Shown here: piece by piece, positions 5,040 to 10,740 of the stretch | Numbering within the stretch: position 1 is the stretch's first letter | Layout: each line of letters opens with the position of its first letter | Source: Aquificaceae bacterium | GTDB lineage: Bacteria; Aquificota; Aquificia; Aquificales; Aquificaceae | DNA length: 10,740 nt | Assembly (NCBI GenBank): GCA_026982025.1 | Contig: JALSHX010000247.1 | Location: 1 to 10,740 of the forward strand | Reading direction: 5' to 3' | Position numbers and translations under genes: made by a program | The notes under the pieces: model-generated | Seen by the model: only the letters and a program-made list of their open reading frames with translations | Database searches by the model: none | What the model was told of the DNA's origin: nothing

Positions 5040-8000
5040 GGGCAAACCTCCTGTAAACCAGCTCATACACCGAAGGGAGAATAACAAGGGTCAAGAGGGT
5101 TGAGGTGAATATGCCTCCCACCACGACGGTTGCGAGGGGCTTTTGAACCTCAGAACCTATGTCGCTTATCACCAGAAGGGGAATAAGTCCTATGAAGGTG
5201 GTTATAGCGGTTATCAGTATGGGTCTTATCCTCAGTATTGATGCCTTCTTTACTGCAGACCTTATGTCAAGCCCCTCAGCGAGCAGGTCTCTTATGTAGG
5301 AGACAAGAACCACTCCGTTGAGGGTAGCTATACCGAATATGGCTATGAACCCTATGGCTGAGGGAACGGAGAGGTTAAAGCCCGAGATGTAAAGGGCAAC
5401 GATCCCGCCTATTACAGCGAAGGGGACGTTGAGGATGACTATGAGGGCGTCCCTCACCGAGTTGAAGCTGAGGTAGAGTAGGACGAAGATCAGGAATATG
5501 GAGACGGGAACCGCAACCGAGAGCCTCTTCATAGCCCTCTGCTGGTTCTCGAACTGCCCCCCGTAGGTTATGAAGTATCCCTTGGGAAGCTCTGTCTCCT
5601 TCTGGATCCTCTCCTGGAGCTCGCTCACAAAGCTCCCTATGTCCCTACCTTCCACGTCGGTCATCACAAGGGCGTACCTTATGTTGTTCTCCCTCCTTAT
5701 GACGAAGAGTCCCGGCTCCACCTTTATATCCGCCACATCACCGAAGGTGAGGATCTTCCCGTCCCTCTCGAAGATGGGTATCTCTTTGAGCCTCTCCACA
5801 TTACCCCTGAACTCCTCGGGAAGGGAGATGACTATGGGAAAGAGGTATGTGTCCTTCTGGAGGACCCCTATATCGTTGCCCCCGAGGGCGTACTTTATCA
5901 CGTTCAGGACCTCCTCCGCGGTTATCCCGTACCTCTCCAGGGTCTCCCACCTGGGATAGACCCTGAGCTGGAGCCTCCCCGCCTGTATCTCCTTCTGGAC
6001 GTCAACAGCTCCGGGAACCTTCTCCGTTATCTCCTTTACCTTTGTTGCGATCTGGTTCAGGACCTCAGGGTCCTGTCCGAAGATCTTTATGGCTATGTCT
6101 GCCCTCACCCCGGAGAGGAGATGGTCTATCGCCATCTTTATGGGCTGGGTAAAACCTATGGAAGCGGGGAGCCAGGAGAGGCGTTCCCTCAGGATCTGGT
6201 TGAACTCCTCCCTCGTCCTGAAGCTCTTCCACTCCTCCTGAGGTTTAAGAATTATCCAGGTCTCTATGAAGTTCACGTCTACCACCTCACCCTTTTCCGC
6301 CCTCCCCACCGTCGAGAAGGTCCTCACCACATCGGGGAACTTGAGGGCCTCCTTCTCAATGGCCATGGCCAGCCTCTTTGCCTCCTCTATGGAGACGTTG
6401 GGGTCTAGGAAGGCATTAACTATGACAGAGCCCTCCTCCAGTTCGGGTGCGAACTCTGTCCCTATACGTGTGAGCAAAAATAGGCTTCCCAGAAAGGCGA
6501 CGACCACGCCCGCAAGGAGGGGAACCCTCACCTTAAAGCTTGCGTCGAGAACCCTTCCGTAGACCCTGTGGATGAACCGCATGACCGCACTGTAGGTAGT
6601 CTTCCCCGGCTTCAGGAAGTAGTAGCTGAGGACGGGTATGAAGGTGAAGGCTATGAGCATGGAGGAAAGGAGGGCTATTATAAGTGTGAAGGCGAGGGGC
6701 TTGAAGTACTTTCCCTCTATGGACTCGAATACGAATATGGGTGAGAAGACGATTACTATTATGAGGACAGCAAAGAAGACGGGCCTCCAGACCTCCCTTA
6801 CCGAGTCGAGGACTATGGAGAACTTGAAGCCCTCCCTTCTCTCGCTCAGGTGCCTGTATATGTTCTCCACTATGACCACTGAGGAGTCCACGAACATGCC
6901 TATGCCTATGGCCAGACCTCCGAGGGTCATGAGGTTCCCGCTCATACCCGTGTTCTTCATGACTATGAAGGCGGTAAGTAGCGTTATGGGAAGAGAAGAG
7001 ATCACTATGAGAGATGCCCTGAAGTTCCCGAGGAGGAAGGCTGTCACTATGGCGACAAGGAGCATACCGCTGAATAGTGCCTTCTGGATGGTGGCCACCG
7101 CCTTCTCGGTGATGTAGGCCTGATCGTAGAGGTGCTCTATCTTCACCCCCTCGGGGAGTATGTTCTGTATCTCCTTAAGCTTTTCCTTTACCTTGTCAAC
7201 AACCTCTTTTGTATTTTCGTAAATCCTCTTGACTACCACGTTCCCCTGGACCTCCCTCCCGTCCATGGTGAAGGCACCCCTTCGGTTGGGCACCTCACCC
7301 TCTATTACCCTCGCAACATCCTTTACATAAACGCTTATACCTCTCCCCTCATCTACTTTGACGGGAATTCTCAGAATGTCTTCGGTGGAGTACACCCTCC
7401 CAAGACCTCTGACTACGAGGTCTCCTTCCGCGGACTGGAAAAAGCCCCCGCCTACAAGGAGATTGTTTCTTTCAAGAGCTTCCAGGAATTCCTCAAGTGT
7501 TATTCCGTAGGCGACGAATTTGTCAAAGTCAGGAACAATCAGGTATGCAAGCTCCGGACCGAATTGAACTATTTCTTCAACACCTCCCACGCTCATGATG
7601 AGGGGGCGCGCGAGCCACTGCTGAAAAATGGACTTTAATTCCTTGTTAGAATACTTTCCGCTCGTGTCGTGAAGAACATACAAAAGTGCATTTCCGAGAC
7701 CCGTGGCGTTCGGTCCCATCACGGGGGAGAAACCCGCGGGGACCCGTTCCTTTGCATCGGGGAGCTTCTCCATGACTAGCCTTCTTGCGAAGTAAATGTC
7801 GGTTCCTTCCTTGAAGTAAACGGAAACGTATGAAAGTGCCGGAATTGAAACACTCCTTACGAGAACCACATCCTTAAGACCGTTCATCACCGATTCAACG
7901 GGAATGGTAATTAGGGTTTCAACCTCCTCTGCTGATAATCCGGGAGCTTCGGTGTAAATGTTCACCTGCACGGGAGTTGGGTCTGGAAAGGCATCAATGG

Positions 8001-8091
8001 GAAGTTTTTTAAAGCTGTAAAATCCGTATATTACAACTCCTACAAGGGCAAGAATAACCAGAAGTCTGAACCTCAGTATGGTCCTGAACAT
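5017..8091 (-). CDS. Heavy-metal RND efflux pump, inner-membrane subunit (CusA/CzcA family)
   Basis: A 1024-residue proton-driven pump that exports metal ions from the periplasm or cytoplasm through a tripartite complex. Family marks include [29 protein letters not shown] (30-58), the TM4 proton-relay stretch [20 protein letters not shown] (391-410; D402, E409) and two homologous membrane halves each with a large periplasmic loop. Length matches the heavy-metal group. The Cu/Ag methionine triad of E. coli CusA (M573, M623, M672) is absent: aligned by eye, the positions read N559 or A560, F608 and H657. The TM4 motif also lacks the DFG of classical CzcA. Substrate is therefore uncertain, more likely a divalent ion than Cu(I)/Ag(I). 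ATG at 8091 has AGGGAGG 5 nt upstream and lies 12 nt after the adaptor gene. Codon use differs between the N-terminal quarter and the core. Confidence 0.95.
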   Translation of the reverse strand: MFRTILRFRLLVILALVGVVIYGFYSFKKLPIDAFPDPTPVQVNIYTEAPGLSAEEVETLITIPVESVMNGLKDVVLVRSVSIPALSYVSVYFKEGTDIYFARRLVMEKLPDAKERVPAGFSPVMGPNATGLGNALLYVLHDTSGKYSNKELKSIFQQWLARPLIMSVGGVEEIVQFGPELAYLIVPDFDKFVAYGITLEEFLEALERNNLLVGGGFFQSAEGDLVVRGLGRVYSTEDILRIPVKVDEGRGISVYVKDVARVIEGEVPNRRGAFTMDGREVQGNVVVKRIYENTKEVVDKVKEKLKEIQNILPEGVKIEHLYDQAYITEKAVATIQKALFSGMLLVAIVTAFLLGNFRASLIVISSLPITLLTAFIVMKNTGMSGNLMTLGGLAIGIGMFVDSSVVIVENIYRHLSERREGFKFSIVLDSVREVWRPVFFAVLIIVIVFSPIFVFESIEGKYFKPLAFTLIIALLSSMLIAFTFIPVLSYYFLKPGKTTYSAVMRFIHRVYGRVLDASFKVRVPLLAGVVVAFLGSLFLLTRIGTEFAPELEEGSVIVNAFLDPNVSIEEAKRLAMAIEKEALKFPDVVRTFSTVGRAEKGEVVDVNFIETWIILKPQEEWKSFRTREEFNQILRERLSWLPASIGFTQPIKMAIDHLLSGVRADIAIKIFGQDPEVLNQIATKVKEITEKVPGAVDVQKEIQAGRLQLRVYPRWETLERYGITAEEVLNVIKYALGGNDIGVLQKDTYLFPIVISLPEEFRGNVERLKEIPIFERDGKILTFGDVADIKVEPGLFVIRRENNIRYALVMTDVEGRDIGSFVSELQERIQKETELPKGYFITYGGQFENQQRAMKRLSVAVPVSIFLIFVLLYLSFNSVRDALIVILNVPFAVIGGIVALYISGFNLSVPSAIGFIAIFGIATLNGVVLVSYIRDLLAEGLDIRSAVKKASILRIRPILITAITTFIGLIPLLVISDIGSEVQKPLATVVVGGIFTSTLLTLVILPSVYELVYRRFARAERRRE

Positions 8092-8103
8092 TTCTACCTC
8101 CCT

Positions 8104-9210
8104 TTAATGGTGGTGTCCCCCTTCCTCAACACCGACCAGCTTTGTTTTCAGAAAGACGGTCCCGCTTACGGCAATCCTTTCTCCTTCCTTCAAACCTTCC
8201 TCAACCACCACGTAGCCGTCAATTTCCTTCTCTATGTGGATCTCGCGTGCTTCAAAACCATCGTCCGTTCTAACAAAGACGACCTTCTTTCCTTCAATGT
8301 CCTGAACAGCTCTTTTGGGTATTACAACCGCAGTTTCACCCCCTGTGAAAACCTCAAGGTTAACGAACATTCCCGGCTTGAGGATGTGCCCTTTATTCTC
8401 CGCAATGCATCTGACCGGAATTCTTCTCGTTTTAGGGTCAACCTTGTGCCCTATGTAATCAATTGAGCAGGAAACCTCTCCTAATGATGTAATTACCTTG
8501 CCTTGGGTCCCTTTTTTTATTGAGTTTGAGGAACTTACGCCGGACCATCCGTAAACCCAGAGAACTTGATGATAATGAACTTCAAAGAGCTTTCGGTCCG
8601 GACCCACGCTGTCTCCCGGTTTTACTCTCTGGTCAACCACATAGCCCTTTGCGGGTGACCTGATCACAAGGTGGTAGCCTTCAACCTCCCCGAAGCTCTT
8701 GAGCCTTTCCATCAGTGCCTTAAGTTCACCCTTTGATCGCTCGTACTCGGTTTTGGAGGTGAAGAACCTCGTGTACTGAATGACCTTCTGCTGATAAAGC
8801 TCCTTATCCCTTTCAAAGATTCTCCTTGCGGTTTCCGTCTTTACCCGTGCCATCTCAATTTCACCGACGAGCTGGGCAATTTCCGGGGAAAATATCTCAG
8901 CGAGCTTCTGACCTTTCCTGACCAAGTCCCCCTCTTTGACAAATAGCCTTCTTATTATTCCTTCAGCAGGGCTGTAAATCGCAAAGGTTAGTGAGGGATT
9001 TTCTCTCACTTCAGCCGGCATCTTGATAAGCTTTCCCGAGGGTTTCCTTTCAACCCTTTGAACTTTGATTCCGAGGTCCCTTATGTTTTCCTCCTTCAGG
9101 TGTATTTCCATCTTGTCCTTCTCCCGGTGCTCTCTTTCTTGATGGCCTCCGTATCTATCTCCCCACAGGGGCGCGCTTAAGAAAATTAAGGCGAAGATGA
9201 GATACCTCAT
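8104..9210 (-). CDS. RND efflux periplasmic adaptor (CusB/CzcB family, membrane fusion protein)
   Basis: A 368-residue adaptor bridging the RND pump and the outer-membrane channel. It begins with a signal peptide (hydrophobic 3-13, likely cut near APLWG/D17-18), followed by a His/Glu-rich stretch (GGHQEREHREKDK). The lipoyl-like half-motifs are IYSPAEGIIRRLFVKEGDLVRKGQKL (78-103) and IRSPAKGYVVDQRVKPGDSV (183-202), flanking a short helical hairpin (about 110-172). A beta-barrel with VDPKTRRIPVR (257-267) and LKPGMFV (277-283) follows. The protein ends in GGHHH, a plausible metal-binding tail. No lipobox Cys is seen. ATG at 9210 is preferred: AGGAGG lies 6 nt upstream, whereas an in-frame TTG at 9216 abuts it. 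The ATG overlaps the TGA of the upstream channel gene as ATGA, implying translational coupling. Confidence 0.93.
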   Translation of the reverse strand: MRYLIFALIFLSAPLWGDRYGGHQEREHREKDKMEIHLKEENIRDLGIKVQRVERKPSGKLIKMPAEVRENPSLTFAIYSPAEGIIRRLFVKEGDLVRKGQKLAEIFSPEIAQLVGEIEMARVKTETARRIFERDKELYQQKVIQYTRFFTSKTEYERSKGELKALMERLKSFGEVEGYHLVIRSPAKGYVVDQRVKPGDSVGPDRKLFEVHYHQVLWVYGWSGVSSSNSIKKGTQGKVITSLGEVSCSIDYIGHKVDPKTRRIPVRCIAENKGHILKPGMFVNLEVFTGGETAVVIPKRAVQDIEGKKVVFVRTDDGFEAREIHIEKEIDGYVVVEEGLKEGERIAVSGTVFLKTKLVGVEEGGHHH

Positions 9211-10349
9211 TTCCAACCTCCTATTGAGATGTATTCTGCATAAAGGGAGTGAAGATCCATCAGGATCTCCGCCCTCCTTTCAAGAATTTCATATAGACGC
9301 CTCCTTGAATCGGAAAGTTCAATGAGGGTAATGCTGAGGTTAGAGTAGCTCTTGAGAGCAAGTTCCATTTCCCTTCTGGCATTAGGAATGGTCTTCTCCT
9401 CAAGTTCTAAGAGGGTTTTTCTTAAAATTTCCCACCTGAGCCTTATAGACTCAAGCCTTCTGGAAATGTTAAAGATTTCGCCTTCCTTTCTCATTTCAAG
9501 AGACCTTTTAATTGAGGAAGCCTCTAAAATTTCACCCTGCCTGCGGTAAAAAAGGGGAAGGTCAAAGCTGATTAAACCCCTGAGGTCATAACCGTTTTGC
9601 TCGCTGTCCTCAAGGATGAAACCCGCCCTCGGGCTTGGAAGTATCCTCCTTCTCTCAAGACCGGTTCTCTCCCTCCACGAACTTATCTCCTTCTCTATGC
9701 TCATGACGATTGGAGTTTCCTCCGGATCAAGGGATGACGGCTCTCTTGTCATCATGAGTTCTCCTTCAACTTCAAGCACCTCCGAACCGATAACTATAGA
9801 AAGTTCCTTCAGGGAATTGGAGAAAGATGCTCTTGCCCGGTCAACTTGTGTTTTGACGAGGTCCATTTCGCCTTTGGCTCTCAGCACCTCAAGAAGTGTC
9901 TTTTCTCCGAGGCGGTAAGCCCTCTCCGTGAACTCATAAACTTCGCGGGCTGCCTTCAAATTCTCCTCTGCTATTCTCAGGAGTTCCTTGTGAAAGAGGA
10001 CGTTCATGTAAGCCCTGTAAACCTCGGCGGTAATTTCCCTTTCCCGCTGTTCTATCCTCAGTTCAAAGGACTCTCTGAGGTTTCGTGCAACTTTTCTGCC
10101 CTTTGATAGGGCTCCCCACAAGGGAAGCTCCTGAGACATTTCAAGCCGAAAAATTCCCTGCCTTGAGGTTTCAAGGGTGAGCTTTGGATTGGGAAATGCA
10201 GAAAGGGACTTCTCAATACCCTCAAAGGTTGCCAGCTCCTCTCTCATAGCCCTGAGCTCCGGATTCTTTTTGAGAGCAGTATCTATAGCTTCTTGAAGGC
10301 TTATGCCCCATCCAAAAGCTGTAAAAATCAGTAAAAAAATAGCCAGCAT
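9207..10349 (-). CDS. TolC/CusC-type outer-membrane efflux channel
   Basis: A 380-residue outer-membrane factor completing the tripartite efflux complex. A signal peptide covers about 1-15 (LAIFLLIFTAFGWG). Family signs are ISLQEAIDTALKKNPELRA (16-34), FPNPKLTLE (52-60), QELPLWGALSKGRKVAR (73-89), and two long heptad-rich helical regions (about 85-190 and 280-370) matching the TolC alpha-barrel. The second beta element includes LRGLISFDLPLFYRRQGEI. It is shorter than many CusC/CzcC relatives (around 420-470 residues), but both halves are present, so this looks like a compact form rather than a truncation. There is no lipobox Cys, unlike E. coli CusC. ATG at 10349 has GGAGG 6 nt upstream. The gene follows the right-edge gene by 45 nt and overlaps the adaptor gene by 4 nt. 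Confidence 0.92.
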   Translation of the reverse strand: MLAIFLLIFTAFGWGISLQEAIDTALKKNPELRAMREELATFEGIEKSLSAFPNPKLTLETSRQGIFRLEMSQELPLWGALSKGRKVARNLRESFELRIEQREREITAEVYRAYMNVLFHKELLRIAEENLKAAREVYEFTERAYRLGEKTLLEVLRAKGEMDLVKTQVDRARASFSNSLKELSIVIGSEVLEVEGELMMTREPSSLDPEETPIVMSIEKEISSWRERTGLERRRILPSPRAGFILEDSEQNGYDLRGLISFDLPLFYRRQGEILEASSIKRSLEMRKEGEIFNISRRLESIRLRWEILRKTLLELEEKTIPNARREMELALKSYSNLSITLIELSDSRRRLYEILERRAEILMDLHSLYAEYISIGGWK

Positions 10350-10394
10350 ATTCCACCTCCGGGATTTCTTATTCTGAGAACCGGGGATTTGGGA

Positions 10395-10740
10395 TCAGAT
10401 AATCAGGCGAACCTCGGTAATTAGTTTGAGACCAGGTAGCTGTGTATGGTAATTCCTTATGTTGCTTGATGAGCTAAAGGTCGTGAGTCTTTCTGAAGAA
10501 GCTTCCTCTATTTTACTTAAACCCGGGAAATCTTTAATTTTAGGGAATCCCATTGTCTGGACAATGTCAACGGGGGAAAGGTTAACGTGAACTTCACCGG
10601 TCGATAGGTCTGACAGCTCACTCTTTTCAACATGGGCGTGGCTTGCGGAGTCTCCCGAATGGATGCAGAGAACCCAGTCTATCCAGGACACACCGCCCGC
10701 AACGGCGGTAAAAAAAATGAACAGTGTTAGAAGTGCTATT
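10395..10740 (-). CDS. Small secreted His-containing protein at head of efflux operon (partial, N-terminus outside window)
   Basis: An open frame of 114 visible codons runs in from the right edge and stops at TGA 10395. The first visible residues (IALLTLFIFFTAVAGG) look like the end of a signal peptide or a membrane anchor, so translation must begin beyond 10740; internal GTG 10691 is unlikely to be the true start. The next segment holds WVLCIHSGDSASHAHVE, a cluster of one Cys and three His suited to metal binding. The rest is polar, Ser/Glu-rich, with no motif I know. Small periplasmic metal-binding proteins (CzcI/DUF2946-like) often precede czc/cus operons, and this one resembles them in position and general composition, but I cannot confirm homology. 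The 45-nt gap to the channel gene holds no terminator or promoter, so it is probably the same operon. Confidence 0.65.
   Translation of the reverse strand, partial: IALLTLFIFFTAVAGGVSWIDWVLCIHSGDSASHAHVEKSELSDLSTGEVHVNLSPVDIVQTMGFPKIKDFPGLSKIEEASSERLTTFSSSSNIRNYHTQLPGLKLITEVRLII

Noticed and set aside
5040..5087. Longer start for the unknown membrane protein at 5087 or 5066
   Set aside because: Neither gives a better start than GTG 5039, which has AGGAGG at 7-nt spacing; the extra residues come from the pump's coding sequence in another frame.
6638..7638. Long plus-strand open frames opposite the pump gene (6638-7117 and 7132-7638)
   Set aside because: They are antisense to a clearly conserved RND gene, have no ribosome-binding site, and encode composition typical of a reverse-strand shadow.
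1..10740. CRISPR arrays, insertion sequences, tRNA or rRNA genes
   Set aside because: No spaced direct repeats, transposase-like frames or tRNA/rRNA motifs were seen; nearly the whole window is coding on one strand.

Overview
The window looks like a chromosomal segment from a thermophilic, sulfur-associated bacterium of the Aquificales (Aquifex/Hydrogenobacter/Thermocrinis/Hydrogenivirga-like). The basis is the tight same-strand packing, Lys/Glu-rich proteins, dominance of AGG/AGA for Arg and frequent ATA for Ile, strong GGAGG ribosome-binding sites, and the pairing of a persulfide-dioxygenase operon with a metal-efflux operon. The assignment is inferred from style, not from a marker gene. 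All ten genes are on the minus strand, so the description runs from high to low coordinates.

Block A (right edge to about 3434) is a heavy-metal RND efflux operon. It holds a partial small secreted His-containing protein (cut by the right edge), a TolC/CusC-type outer-membrane channel, a CusB/CzcB-type periplasmic adaptor with a His tail, and a CusA/CzcA-type RND pump. These are followed by a membrane protein of unknown family whose start lies inside the pump gene, and by a family 9 glycosyltransferase. Junctions are overlaps or gaps of at most 45 nt. The pump lacks the Cu/Ag-binding methionine triad of CusA, so its substrate is probably not Cu(I)/Ag(I).

Block B (3430 to the left edge) looks like a sulfane-sulfur/redox module. 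It holds an ArsR/SmtB-type repressor, a small thioredoxin-fold-like protein without a CXXC, an ETHE1-type persulfide dioxygenase, an MFS transporter translationally coupled to it, and, after a 54-nt gap, a flavodiiron/ODP-like metallo-beta-lactamase-fold di-iron protein cut by the left edge. The arsR gene sits directly behind the glycosyltransferase and may be read from block A. Between arsR and the thioredoxin-like gene is a clear sigma70-type promoter (TTGACA-N17-TAAATT). Its -10 overlaps a perfect 9-bp inverted repeat containing the TGTTCA/TGAACA half-sites known for ArsR/SmtB operators.

The simplest working model is that the ArsR protein represses the promoter for the thioredoxin-like, dioxygenase and MFS genes, and releases it when its cysteines react with persulfide or bind a thiophilic metal. 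Its position between the two blocks raises the possibility that it links metal efflux with sulfur detoxification. No RNA genes, insertion sequences, CRISPR arrays or convincing terminators were seen, and there is no gene-free stretch longer than 70 bases.
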